A DNA stretch of 64,000 bases. Origin: Bolinopsis microptera (Eukaryota > Ctenophora > Tentaculata > Lobata > Bolinopsidae). How positions within the stretch are numbered: the stretch's first letter is position 1; the number at the start of each line of letters is the position of its first letter. The stretch is from assembly GCF_026151205.1 (NCBI RefSeq), contig NC_087074.1, forward strand, positions 7,132,001-7,196,000, in the 5' to 3' direction. This document shows positions 13,713 to 25,686 of the stretch, piece after piece. The translations under genes were made by a program, and so were the position numbers. The notes under the pieces were generated by a model, which was not told where the DNA came from, made no database searches, and was given only the letters and a program-made list of their open reading frames with translations.

Positions 13713-14308
13713 TACCTTACTTGGGATTATTATGACCGGGATAAAGTGGCGGGTTTAGGGTAATTTCGCCATATTTTTCCCGAACCACATTTTCACCGGT
13801 CGTTATTAAACCCGCCGTCTCAGCTTTTAGGGTTCCCAAGGGGTATGGGTGCTCATATTTTAATCGTTGTCTAATATTCACCAAAGAAGACTATTGGGAC
13901 ACTTGTTGTAGGTTTTTCGACTTCATTTGGCTAAAATTGCAAAAAATTCACCTTTTTGCCCAATTCTTGTCTTAATATCGATATGGTTGTTACGCTTCTA
14001 ATGTTAAAAATTATTTTCCATCTAGTTTGATTAACCACGAGTCATTATTTCTGTCTGCTTTCAACAATTATTGATAATTCGACTTGTTTCACAAGTTTTA
14101 GCAATGCGAAAATTTCTAAACTTGCTTATCTCTAATAAGGAAATTTACATCTGAGACAAAATTTTTGAATCTAAAATTGAAAGGTTGGACACCGGTAAAA
14201 TGGCGACCGGGAAAATGTGGTGGGTTTTGAGCAATTTCGCCATATTTTTCCCGAACCATATTTTAACCGGTCGTTAATAAACCCGTCATAATAATCCCGA
14301 GTAAGGTA
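13713..14308. mobile_element. TA-flanked MITE
   Basis: Terminal inverted repeats of about 26 bp start CCTTACTTGGGATTATTATG at 13715; the complement, with one mismatch, ends at 14306. TA dinucleotides flank both ends, as expected for Tc1/mariner-type integration. The 592-bp body has no ORF. Both halves also share a direct block with atttcgccatatttttcccg (13763 and 14231), so the element combines inverted ends with an internal duplication. Confidence 0.82.
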
Positions 14309-14597
14309 ATAAGGAAACTGGATTAGTGCCATTGAGTACTTAATAAGCTCTTGTATGCCTGATTATTGATAAACAAGACCATTGGTCACCTTGGAATTCT
14401 TAAAAACACGTGACTGTACGTGACTGCAACTGAGTGATCGAATTTATTTATTAGTGGTGAATGTAAACTATTTAAGTAAAGTGATATTTTGTACATACAT
14501 TCACTAATATATGTACAAAATTTATAGTTCAAAACAGATCATCGTTAAATTAAGACTGGTTGGCAAACATTTTTTTAAATAACCACACTTAATTAAT

Positions 14598-15124
14598 GTT
14601 TGACACAGGAGGTGACCGGGATTGGCAATTTTGAGCTATCCCGGTCCCGGTCAAATGCTGATTTATTTATTTATGATCCCGGTCCCGGTCCCAGTCAATC
14701 ACTCAAATTTGCCGGGATTTTGGCCGGGATCTTTTACATAATTTCATTCACTGTGATTTTAAGTTTTTCCTTTCATTCATTGTGAATTTCATCTTTAAAC
14801 ATCCTCTGAGCCAAATACAACAATGTTTAAAATTGCTAAACAAGTTTGAGTAATAAATTATGATCATGAATTAACCAGTAATCGACCGGAATTCCCGGTA
14901 CCGGGAATCCCGGTACCGGGATTGGCAATTTTGAGCTATCCCGTTCCCGGTCCCGGTCAAGTCACATTTTTCATCCCGGTCCCGGTCCCGGTCCCGGTAA
15001 ATTGATAATCTCTTTGAATCTCAGTCCCGGTCCCGGTCCCGGTCAAGTCACATTTTGTATCCCGGTCCCGGTCCCGGTCCCGGTCAGGCCTGAAATCATG
15101 TCCCGGTCACCTCCTGGTTTGACA
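14598..15124. mobile_element. hAT-type MITE with CCCGGT arrays
   Basis: A perfect 8-bp target duplication GTTTGACA (14598-14605 and 15117-15124) flanks an element of 511 bp with inverted termini CAGGAGGTGACCGGGA. The 8-bp duplication and CAG start are diagnostic of the hAT superfamily. The interior consists largely of repeats of ggtccc/cccggt (for example 14988, 15024, 15061), and a block containing attggcaattttgagctatc occurs twice (14631 and 14920). No transposase is present, so mobilisation would have been in trans. Confidence 0.93.
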
Positions 15125-15144
15125 TGAGGAAGATAAGTCATCAC

Positions 15145-15840
15145 GGTTCGTGATACTGATCATGAACCGTGACACCAACCGTGACACCATATCTCCTGAT
15201 ACAAACTTAGTCAAGCACATCTCCAATCATAATGATTTCTTTACATCACTGACTTACGAGCCAGATACATCTTTCGAGAATTGTCGCCAGGTATATCACC
15301 AACTGTTTCAACAACCGTAAAAAGTTCTTGGAGTCAATAAACGTCGATTCTTGCCTTAACACGTAACCAATGTTCCGCGCTATAAACGTACATCTACAAC
15401 ATTTTTCAACATTACTCTTCGAGCACCGTTGCCCACAAAGCTGCACTCATTGAGCATTGAGCAAGGGTACCCTGTGCAAGTGGCGATATAACGAAGTTTA
15501 TCAAATAAAAGATTTAATATAGTTTAATTCCATTTATATATTTTTTTAATATTAGTATTATTATTATGGAGAGGGGCGAGCGAGTTATTTTATTATTATT
15601 TTTATTATCTTGACAGTATATGTCTATATATATATATCTTAAGAATATGACTGATTTCGAAGACCTTAGATTTTTAGCTTTAGATAGGGAGGAGTGGAAG
15701 AAGTTAGAAGATGGTTGATGTTTTTGTTTTCTTTTTTATGCGTTTTGATATCTATAAGGTGCCTAGGATGCTCTTTTAAAGAGATATTTCGTACTTTGAA
15801 AGATTTACTACTACTACTATTATCTTGACAGTTGCTGTGT
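15145..15840. other. No gene seen; one small inverted repeat
   Basis: A short inverted repeat (tcacggttc at 15142 and gaaccgtga at 15164) is the only structure. The remainder is AT-rich with no recognisable ORF. Confidence 0.5.
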
Positions 15841-15862
15841 TAACTTAAGATTTGAAATTTGT

Positions 15863-16069
15863 ATTCCTTGTATTCCTTGTATTCCTTGTATTCCTTGTAT
15901 TCCTTGTATTCCTTGTATTCCTTGTATTCCTTGTATTCCTTGTATTCCTTCAAGTATTCCTTCAAGTATTCCTTCAAGTATTCCTTGTATTCCTTGTATT
16001 CCTTGTATTCTTTGTATTCCTTGTATTCCTTGTATTCCTTGTATTCCTTGTATTCCTTGTATTCCTTGA
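15863..16069. repeat. 9-bp minisatellite (gtattcctt)n
   Basis: About 23 tandem copies of gtattcctt, interrupted near 15949-15980 by three copies of the longer form gtattccttcaa. The 9-bp period leaves several frames open on both strands (for example a KEY repeat on minus), which are artefacts of the repeat. Confidence 0.95.
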
Positions 16070-16079
16070 TGCTAGTTTT

Positions 16080-17680
16080 TACAAATAAAACCCGCAATTA
16101 TCGGATCGCAGTTCTCTGTAAAAAACAGTAAATATCGTCCAATCACTGCATGATACCAGAAAATACGATTTTGATATTTACTTTTGAAAGCTTTATCAGA
16201 TTGAAAGAGTTGCATGATCAGACTCAAGAGAGCCCCAGCAATTCATAGCCCCAGCTACATTGGCTGTGCAAGTTTCCCGTCGGTGTCAAGCAGCTGGTAT
16301 AAATTGTATTAACTTGTCAGACCTAGTCAGCTAGCCTAGACGAAACGGAAACTTTAGGAATTGCTTTTAAATTAAAACCCAATTTAGCATTCAGGTATCA
16401 TGACCTCAAGTGACAGGAAGAAAACTTTGGGAATCTCAAATTATAGGATGTTTTTGTGAAGAAACAGGATTTAGGAATAACGTAATTAAAGTGAGATCTT
16501 AAGAACAGAGTCCTAGATAAATCAAATTCCTGACTCATGCAGATTGGTTTTTTAACTGCTGGTGAAAAATACATTGGATTCCTAAGGTGGATTTAGAAGT
16601 TGCTAAATCGCTCTTAAAGTTTTGGTGGAGGAGCCTAGCCAGTGTGCAACGGACAGTCTTTTAGGAACCACGGGAGAGGAATATCACGTGGCCAAACTAC
16701 GGAGCTGAGGTCATCCTACTATCCTGCTGCTGATTGCTGAAGACCACCTATTCGATACACACCAAAATACCACATAGGCATAAGATACCTTTGTAATCCA
16801 TTTCCGTCTGCAGAATGCGTCAACATAAATCTTGACTATACCCGCCCAAATTATAAATGCCATCCTCTGTGTAGTACTAATTACAATTTATGAACAAAAG
16901 AGAAACAACCGGATGCTTTATTCCTAATGAACCATGGAATGCTTAGCTCCGACAGTGTGCCTTCATTGATTATCAGTATCGTATACAGAGATACAGTGAA
17001 CTGATTTAGCATAGAGTATTTTCACTTTTCAGTAAACGTTTTGAACGAGGAATCCTTTAAATCGCGTAGGCTCAATGTCGTGACATCGAAAATAATAAAT
17101 GCAATAGAACGGATTTAATTAGAGTTGTTCTTAATTAATTTTGATTTACTGGAGAACTAATCTCATATCTTTATTAGGTACTACTGATGATGAAATAAAA
17201 TATTTTACCAACAATATTATATTGATTTAAAATTATGTCGGGTTCGGGATTAGTGCCAACTTTCCGGGACTGTCAAGCAGTGACCTGGGCAAGCTACCCG
17301 TTAGAGTCCTGGCTTGAGGTAACCTAATAAGTCAATGGTGCCCCCCCCCCCCCCCCCCCATGGAACACAATCAGGGAATTGCTGAGTCTAGTTAAAGGAC
17401 AGGTGTACTTACTATACGACTTTTTCAAAGTTTTCCTATCGCGTACCAACCAGCCCTTTACTTCGCGTGTAAGGCCTATTACGGAAGCTTGATTGGGTAT
17501 AACTGTGACGTATGGGTATCTATCCAAACAAACGAGCGCTTCACCAAGTGAACATCACCTGCCACTTCACGGTGTTATTTGCTTTCATTTTGTATGTTGT
17601 TGTAGTCAATTTTAATCTTGTTCTACAATAAAATCCAAATTTCACTCAATTACAATAGTTAAACAAATATCGAATGCGAA
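16080..17680. other. No gene seen; C homopolymer
   Basis: No recognisable coding region. A run of 19 C residues lies at 17341-17359. In this window such runs often mark ends of G-run/C-run elements, but I found no partner terminus for this one. Confidence 0.5.
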
Positions 17681-18589
17681 TTAGTAATGGCATTGTGAAT
17701 TAAAATACATAAGAGAGTTGTTAACTTGCTCAAGATCTTGAAAGCCAGCATATTGGCCACTTTTGCTGGGGTAAAGTTCTCTTATCCTCCGTTCCACACA
17801 ATCTGGGAGCCTCCTTTCAGTTTTCAGTCCTCTGAAATTCAGTATATGCAAGAAAGTTTTGTAGGACGTATATCTCATCAGTTTGTTGAATTGTTCGACG
17901 TCGTCTCTCTGAGGGAATGACCTTCCTTTGTTCACAGCAAAGGCAGTCAACTCTAAGACCGTCAAATTTTCTATACAATCGATAAATTGTCGCATTTCTG
18001 TAAGACATGTACTGTTTCCTCTCATTTCAGCTGTTATAGAAATGTCGTCGCAGCAGTAACTTCCACCGTCGTTAATTGAAGTACACCGCCCACATTTGCA
18101 AGCTATCTTTAACGTCGTTGGCTCTGTGTATGTTTTATGAGATTCATCATCGGTTCCGTTCTCTTCGTACATTTCGTCGACTCTAATATCATCACTTAAA
18201 TCGGATCGGCGCCAGTGCCATTCTCCAGTGCCATCTTCTTCTCTCTGGTCCAGTGCCATCTTCAACTCTCTGATGTTGAGAATGACTGACGTTGAGTTGA
18301 CGGATATAAAACGCCCCTCCCTCGCCGCATCCCAAATATCATTCTGAATCTTCTTTTGGATGGGATTTTTAAGATAAAAATCAATCATATCAGGTCTATG
18401 CTCATAAATGGTCATAGTATCTGAAACATATCGAACTCCATTCGAGGCTACAGTCGATAGTACTGCCTCCACCGGGTAGTTATCCCTCTGACGGTAGATA
18501 ATAGCTGATAGTTGCTCAATAGCTTTATCGAAATCACCTTTCAAGCAGTAGGTAGAGGATAGTCCATACATGTAGGGGATATCCGTCAT
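17681..18589 (-). CDS. P2X7-C-like zinc-binding domain protein, 302 aa
   Basis: A complete ORF from ATG, which is preceded almost immediately by an in-frame TAG, to a stop, so no intron is needed. The C-terminal half resembles the cytoplasmic P2X purinoceptor 7 C-terminal domain, a cysteine-rich zinc-binding fold found in many invertebrate proteins that are not ion channels. Visible matches: CKCGRC at residues 164-169, the CC pair at 179-180, a cysteine at 195, a helical block with RYTSYKTFLH near 239, and RRLPDCVERRIRELYP at 259-274 followed by SGQYAGF. The first ~125 residues match nothing I know; residues 130-160 are acidic. There are no membrane segments, so it is not a receptor. It could be a host gene or a transposon accessory gene; immediate flanks show no terminal repeats. 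The function is unknown beyond probable Zn binding. Confidence 0.78.
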   Translation of the reverse strand: MTDIPYMYGLSSTYCLKGDFDKAIEQLSAIIYRQRDNYPVEAVLSTVASNGVRYVSDTMTIYEHRPDMIDFYLKNPIQKKIQNDIWDAAREGRFISVNSTSVILNIRELKMALDQREEDGTGEWHWRRSDLSDDIRVDEMYEENGTDDESHKTYTEPTTLKIACKCGRCTSINDGGSYCCDDISITAEMRGNSTCLTEMRQFIDCIENLTVLELTAFAVNKGRSFPQRDDVEQFNKLMRYTSYKTFLHILNFRGLKTERRLPDCVERRIRELYPSKSGQYAGFQDLEQVNNSLMYFNSQCHY

Positions 18590-18599
18590 AACGAAGAGC

Positions 18600-19400
18600 T
18601 AAGAGCCAAGAAAATGTAATTCCAACTGATGAATTAAACTGACGGTTCAACAAGCGATTCAACTGGTGATTTCAACAAGAGTGTTCAACGAGCGATTACG
18701 TAGTCGAAAGTGACAATAAACTTCAGCTGACAATAATTTAGTCGAATATAAAAACAAACTAATAATTCAACTGAAAATTGTTCGGTTTATATAGCTATTA
18801 GCTGTGTCTATCCTTATTCCTAATAATTAATATGTAGGATATCCCGACACATACAAGCATCTTATTGCCAGTTAGCACCTTCAAGTAGACGACCAATAAT
18901 TAACCATTGCCTCAAGCTGGATCTGGTTAATCTGTCAAATAATTGCACATACTTCCTCAAGCCGGTTGACTGGCTGGTTGGTCAATCAGTTCACCATTTT
19001 CACGACTCTTGATATTTGAACCATGAACCAATTATTTGAGACCAGAACCCTGGAGAGTTGTATTTCCCAGACTAATCAGAAGCCAAACACCCCTATTCTA
19101 GCCATATATCCTAATCCATTATATGCAACATTTGTGCGCTAGGATACAAATCCAATCACGCCCTATGTGAAGCTTTTCTGATGGTAAACACACTGCTCTC
19201 ACGGCCGTAGCTCAAGGGAGTAGATACATATTTAGGCGTCACAGCGCTTTTTCTTTAAGTGGCTCTCACACACGTTAGGAAGCAAAAAGAATTACCGTGT
19301 TTTCACAGATTTACTCAGGTTCACCTAATTAATGCATAATCCAAATTATATCGACAGGGGTTAATAATAAGTACAGTGTACACCTGTAGCTGTCCTTGAA
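18600..19400. other. No gene seen
   Basis: The region upstream of the minus-strand P2X7-C-like ORF. It is AT-rich; no promoter motif can be called with confidence. Confidence 0.45.
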
Positions 19401-19403
19401 CAC

Positions 19404-19953
19404 TTAAAGGGGCGGGGGGGGGGGTCTTCATCAAAATTCTCTCAAAATTGACTTTGTAGTTGTTTCTGATGGAGGGGAGTGATATCTATCAGCTGTTTTT
19501 GGTCCCATGGAAAAATATTGTTCCTAGCCGAAATTATTGCTGGTCAAAGGTCAGCGGTTATGTGTAATTGTATTGCGAGAGCGATTTTCGATCGCGCGCC
19601 CTGAAACTCTGAAAATCAAGTCTAAAAATCTATCTTCTCCTACATGTTTTGAGTGATCACCCTGAAACTTTCAGGATATGTTCTAAGGGCCATTTAGAAA
19701 AGATTGTCGGGCCAGAATTTTGAGATAGGCCTTAGAAAATTTATTATTCAATTTTGAAAATCTTGGACCTGAAAAAATCGTCAAAATAAGAGGTCCAAGA
19801 TTTTCAAAATCGAATAAAAAAATGTCTAAGGCCTATCTCAAATACTTTTCCATGGGACCAAAAACAGCTGATAGATATCACTCCCCTCCATCAGAAACAA
19901 CTACAAAGTCAATTTCGAGAGAATTTTGATGAAGACCCCCCCGGCCCCCTTAA
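19404..19953. mobile_element. TTAA-flanked MITE, copy 1
   Basis: TTAA at 19404-19407 and 19950-19953 flank long inverted termini. The left end runs G-rich into ggtcttcatcaaaattctc; the right end is its complement, ending ggccccc. The arms continue for over 100 bp and include tgatatctatcagctgtttt and its complement. A 542-bp body has no ORF. A second copy of the family lies at about 38658-39264. Confidence 0.88.
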
Positions 19954-19959
19954 ACTCGT

Positions 19960-21135
19960 TAACTGGTTAGACATACTTTTATGGAAATCAGCTCGCTTAT
20001 CTTTATTAATTGAGCATAAGCTTGTTGCGTGGTAATTATAGACACCGTGTATATTATCATGGGAAAATATTCTTCGCTTACTTCCTGGAAAAGTTACGGT
20101 ACCATATTTCACCAGTAATCGCAGAGAAATAACAAAGGAACTCTTAGCCAAGAACTGATTTTGTGCCAATTGTATACTGGCAAAATGAGTGCATCAAACG
20201 TCTGGAAAAGCAGACTTAGCAGTTAAAATTATAAAATTAGATCTGATTGTTAATCAGGGATCTGTTATCGATTAGCAGAAGAAGCTGATATCTGATAAGG
20301 ATCAACAGGTTACTAATTTGAAGGACACGGTAATGCAGTGCTCAAGTCAAGTGATTCTACTGTCAGGACTTTGGTAGTTGCTAAGTTACTATCATGATAG
20401 TTACTTCAGTGACTGATTAGTGGAGGACTCAACAAAGCATATCAATAAAAAAAGTCAGCCTAATATCGATGCTATCAGGATCGGTGCAAAGGGCTCCAAA
20501 GTAGAGAAGCAGCTGAATCGACTTGTAAAAGTTTCCTTCAACAAATCTGCAATTGTGCAGCAGATTTTAGGAAAGGCGAGAAGTACGTGCAACTCAGAAG
20601 TCAGAGCAGTTAAGCAAAGTTTCATAAGTCCTGATAGGTCAACTAAGAGCGTTTATAACACAGTGAACCAGATAACCGACATTATATCGCTGATGGTAAA
20701 TTTTGCAGTGAGCTGACAAGACTGAAAAATTATGTAATTTGTAATTCGTTCCGTAACATTTTTTAGGGTTTGAACGCTGTGAGAAGAAATTATGTGAGTG
20801 ATTCAACTAATCATTTTACAATTTCAAATACAAGACTGATAGTTTTTTTTTTGATTTTGGAGGGTTAATAAAAGGATTTGCACGAGAAAAAAACTTTTTC
20901 TAAGGTCCCCTCATCCTTTAAGGTTCAGACTCTTTGAATTAGTTGCTCGTAAAGGGCTCCCTTTACTTAACCTTAAGAGTATTTAATGTTATGTCACTAT
21001 GTTAGCTATATAATTATTGTATGTTTAATATACATTTTTTGAGTAAACATTAACCAGTAAAATAGCTGGTTCCCATTCAATCTATCAACAAAAATCAGGA
21101 CCTTGCCGACAATGAAAAATAGGACCCACTACATA
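19960..21135. other. No convincing gene
   Basis: A 98-codon plus ORF at 20420-20716 begins with GTG and matches nothing I recognise; composition is unremarkable and no splice structure is evident. I treat it as chance. Confidence 0.45.
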
Positions 21136-21140
21136 GACGT

Positions 21141-21252
21141 GCAACTAAACAACTACCAGGATAATAACTAAGCAACTACCATGATAGTAACTAAGCAACT
21201 ACCATGATAGTAACTAAGCAACTACCATGATAATAACTAAGCAAATACCATG
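21141..21252. repeat. 23-bp minisatellite
   Basis: About 4.5 copies of a 23-bp unit aactaagcaactaccatgat plus agt. Measured spacing is 23 bp (21189 to 21212). Confidence 0.9.
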
Positions 21253-21259
21253 AACCTGT

Positions 21260-23430
21260 CCTGTATTGTACCAGGGAACCTGCATTAAGTAGTGTTGTGT
21301 GTAAACAGGTGATTACACTGGTCAGTGTGTGTCCCTTAACATTACTAGTCCGTGTGTGTTCACACATCATGTCCAGAGTGTAATGACGGGGGAGACCCTC
21401 CGCAAGCATCCTAACAGCGTGGGGAGACCCGGACTACCTGGATCTTCAGAGTGTCTATTACTCTGTTTAATATATTGGAGTACTGACTATGACGAGTATT
21501 GACTGAGAGAGAAACGTTGTTATAATGACGAATATTGTGATGATTGGTCAGGTATTTGTGATACTGAACTAAGCTACAAGACCATCAGTATCATGAGGAG
21601 ACCCCATCCCCTTGAGTCACGTCACGAGAGGGCCCCACCCATCACGAGAGAGATTGCTATTGTGTTGATTTTGTGCTTTGTGATCAGGCAGAAATCTCTG
21701 AAACGGTGATCTTTGCAGCTCTTAGTTATTCCAAATTAGGGCATCCAGAATTTTCTTTCAATTTTACCACGAGCTTCGCCACCTCATGTCGTAGATTGTC
21801 AGTTCCATTTGGGTTTGTAACGGTTCGCTCTGTTGATTTATTATTGCCTTTTATGTTTCTGTAGCAAGATTACTTAAAAGGCATTATACTGTCAGTATGT
21901 ATTGACAGTTCAGGATCTTGCTTTGGCGGTAACGTAACTTTAAAACATATATCCGTCGTCAGATAACGTAACGTTAACAAATATATCATCAGATTTTATC
22001 ATCCCTCTTCTAAATTTAAGTTTATACCTTCTCAGACAGGTAATGTTAGATCCTCAGACATTTTTATCCAAATATTTAGATGAAGACTCTATATTTTGAT
22101 GTACGGTATAAGTCGTGCGCGTTTGTTTTTGAACTGGTTGTCATCCATACTTGACATTTTAGGCGTTAAAGAAAAGTGTTGACTAAGAAATAAGAAACGA
22201 CATTGCTATTTGCGATCATGACTTAAAGCTACTGAATACTGATCTTCGCACGTTAATTATAAATTAATTATTGCACTCTCTTATTTCATCAATATGCTTT
22301 TGTTAATGATCAACATGAAAACACGCTTTGACACGTGTAAAAGACTACGGTGGTGAAAGATGATTGTCACAATATCAGGATAATAATTCAATTTTAAATA
22401 ATCCTAATTTTCGAATGCATTCTTTAAAATAAGATCATAAGCTACAGTGCGTGTTGTTCTACCCAGCATCTAGCCAGCTTTGTTCAATGGATGGTAGAAG
22501 ACAATAAGGGCGTTTCAGTGTTTGGTAACCTACGTAGCAGTAATTACTTGCTCATCTCCAGCTTGTCCATATTGCTTCCTTTTAGAATTTAGTCGTGTGT
22601 GGTAATTTCAGTTTCTATTGACCTTGTGTGCCTTTGTTTTTGGGTCATGTCGTTTCATGTGAGATTCACCGAGGTTTAACGAGATGTTTATTGTTTATTG
22701 TTTAACGCCCTCTAGTTAAACTGTTATCTGATCCGAATTATTTGTCCTGTTGTATCAACGTCACGTCCTTTCACTTCAAGGACAATGATTGAATAATATG
22801 TATGTAGTAATTGAGTGATGTTATTGTGATGGATTACCGTTATATTATACCTGCATTGTTCATTGCGAAACCGTTTCTTCTTACAAGTTTTGAAGTTTGG
22901 TATTCTTTCTGGCCAGTGTTCTTGTTTAAGTTTCATATCCAGGGGACGCCTTCGCTGGTGAAATAAATGGAAACTTTCTGTCACCAGAACTGTTAGCATC
23001 ATTTCTAGACATCATGCTCAAATATTCCTGCGCGGAAACCCGCTTATATTACCCTGTATCAGAGTTGAGACATTTATTCTAATAGAATTAGTCGGGAGAT
23101 TTCATAAATGTCTTGTCACTGCACAGATGTCACCGGCTGATCAGAGACGAAGGCGAACTCATTGCTATCTGGAGGAGAAAGTTGGGACAAAGGGTTGTTG
23201 GTCAGCAGTCTAGGCACCTAGGTAACATCTTTATTAGGATCCTATTTGCACTGAACCATACGCACTGTTCACAAGGAGTAGTGACAGGAGCAACTGATTC
23301 CACTTGCCAGCCAAAACTTGTCATTTGTTGGACGGTTCTTATGTGTTATGTTGGGTTTCAAATAACCGGTGCATTCCAACGCTGATGTTATTTACACGTG
23401 GACTCTTTAAGATACATCCACGAACCTTTA
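21260..23430. other. No gene seen
   Basis: No recognisable coding region. The 92-codon minus frame at 22724-23002 has a basic Cys/Lys-rich stretch and the 90-codon plus frame at 23113-23385 is hydrophobic near its end; neither matches a family well enough to call. Confidence 0.45.
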
Positions 23431-23433
23431 GTT

Positions 23434-23520
23434 GCACAGTGCGATGATAGTTTGTAGACATGTGTGATGATGTGATGTCATAAATTTTACTTTACTTTAC
23501 TTTACTTTACTTTACTTTGC
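23434..23520 (+). mobile_element. Extremely 5'-truncated LINE copy (3' end only)
   Basis: The stretch from cacagtgcgatgatagtttg to cataaatttta plus a (TTTAC)n tail is a near-perfect match to the complement of the 3' end of the LINE at 52056-52130. It is flanked by TTGCACAG (23432) and ttTGCACAG (23515), a probable target duplication. Only about 65 bp of LINE plus the microsatellite tail was inserted, which is typical of target-primed reverse transcription aborting early. Confidence 0.85.
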
Positions 23521-23524
23521 ACAG

Positions 23525-25040
23525 CAGTACACAATTGTGGTTTGACTAATTAGTAATTAAATTTCTAAAATTTAAACTAAGGAACAGAACTGCAAAATAA
23601 AAAGTCTCTAGCAAAAAAATGTAGAGATTAGATTTGAAAGTTCGTAAACTCCTCCGTTTTAATTTTATAATTTTATCTTTTAATTCTATAATTTCATCTG
23701 TTAATTTAAGTCTCAGATACTTGGCATTTACGAGCAATGTTAGAACATGATATGACTACACAGTTAAATCTAATTGAAGATCTTTCAAAGCAGACAAACT
23801 TCAAACTCTGGAGCCAAGTTTGTAATCTAGTAAAATGCTCTTGAATTAGGTGAGTTAGGTGAATTAGGTGAGTTACTTCCCTCCACAGATACGAAATATA
23901 GCTTCTTCCACCCAAAAGTAAAAGACCTTTAAATTTATCTCCTCCATCCCCATTAACTCTGCTGTAAATCTGGTGAACATTCTAATCGCGTACTTCTTAA
24001 TTCCTCCTCCAGTGTAAAGATTAATTGGTATCGCATACCATTAACGATATTGATGATAAGCGGTTCGCCCCTCTCCAAATTTGAATGTATTTAATCATTA
24101 ATGGGGCTCTCTCTCTCTCTCTCTCTCTCTCTGGGTCAATAGCTTAATTGAGGCACACCGTTTCCTCCTAAACTTGAAATTAGACGAGCTCCTTAGCCGA
24201 TATAATGGTCTCTCACAACTGGTTTGGTTGAGCACCATCTGTTGCTGCCCCATACACTCTCAGTTTTATTATCTTGGTTTAATAATATGCAGCATAAAAA
24301 TCATTATTAATTCATGTATTGCGTAAGACGGACTACTCTCTATTCTACACACAACTATATTGCAAAACATGTTATGAGCGTGTATTTAGCGTCGATAAAA
24401 AGCAGTACATTGTATCTGCTTGTGTTGTTGGTATGTGTACAATGTGGTGGTGGTGGTATGTGTTCTGTATACATTGTGTTGTGTACATTTTGTACATTGT
24501 GTAGTTAGAGGAGTGCTCTAGTCTGCCAGCCTGCTTCCTCTTTTGTTTACAGTTTACTTTAGTAATTCGAGCTCACTACGTGTATTTAACATTTCTAGTT
24601 CTTAGTCTATCTTGCCCATCTAAGTCCAGCTTGTCTCTGAAGCCCATTTTTATTGTGGGCTCCCGCCTCCCAGTACAGTTTGTGCAGTGCTTTCTTGACA
24701 TCTCGAGTTTTGCTATTTTGAGAAATTGTTATACATTTGTTTCTTTTCTGCACGAATTGAGTTACTTAGGGAATGTGGCCAAGTTTATCTATACACTGAA
24801 AACTGTTCCGTTGTGTAATGTGTACACTACATTTCCTCATTTAACACTACCTCATTTATTTTGTTGTCTGTTTGCCTATTTGAGAGGGTGCCCTTGTCAA
24901 ATTGTAGGTTACAATAACTCGAGATTTGATCGCAGGAGGAAAATGACTTAGTCTAATCAATGTCTCTCCTTATAATAGTTTAATGGATGTTTCTTTGTGA
25001 CACTAACAATGACTCTTGCAACACTTATCGTATTAGCCAC
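23525..25040. other. No convincing gene; (CT)n microsatellite
   Basis: A (CT)n tract lies at 24111-24133. A 123-codon plus ORF at 24580-24951 is hydrophobic and Cys/Leu/Ser-rich but matches no family, so I do not call it a gene. Confidence 0.45.
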
Positions 25041-25400
25041 TAACATGTACCTGAGTACCGTGGTTACTATTGTAATATGTACCTGAGTACCGTGGTTACT
25101 ATTGTAACATGTACCTGAGTACCGCGGTTACTATTGTAACATGTACCTGAGTACCTTGGTTACTATTGTAATATGTACCTGAGTACCGTGGTTATTATTG
25201 TAACATGTACCTGAGTACCTTGGTTACTATTGTAACATGTACATTGTACCTGAGTACCGTGGTTACTATAATAACATGTACCTGAGTACCGTGGTTACTA
25301 TTGTAACATGTACCTGAGTACCGTGGTTACTATTGATGTACCTGAGTACCGTGGTTACTATAGTAACATGTACCTGAGTACCGTGGTTACTAACATATAT
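25041..25400. repeat. 32-bp minisatellite
   Basis: About 11 copies of a 32-bp unit containing catgtacctgagtaccgtgg and ttactattgtaa. Copies differ by single substitutions and small deletions. It lies upstream of the probable terminal exon at 25687 and would be intronic if that exon is real. Confidence 0.93.
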
Positions 25401-25686
25401 CTGAGTACTGAGGACCTTTCAGTTTCTCACAGTATGTAAAAACAAGCACGTAAAACAATGGTTGTCTCGTGCCAGGATGAGTTATAATACAACAGGATGA
25501 GTTATAATATGAATAGGAGAGGTATTGTTCAAGTCTAGCAATCACATATTGCTCGAGTGTTTTCATTAAATCACAATCGGCAACCGTCGCGTTGTGTTTA
25601 TGAGTTATTTGTACCCTCAGTCTATAAATTTTAGATATTTATTTTCCTCCTCCTTTTTTCTCTGTTTTAACTGATATACCTACCAG

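Noticed and set aside
15840-16131. Three overlapping repeat-peptide ORFs
   Set aside because: All are frames of the 9-bp gtattcctt array.
17324-17527. 67-codon minus ORF with a glycine run
   Set aside because: The glycine run is the C19 homopolymer; no other support.
22724-23002. Minus ORF with EHWPERIPNF and a basic Cys stretch, faintly like a piggyBac C-terminal cysteine domain
   Set aside because: Cysteine number and spacing do not fit, and no other transposase block is nearby.
24580-24951. 123-codon hydrophobic plus ORF
   Set aside because: No family match, codon content looks random, and no neighbouring exons.
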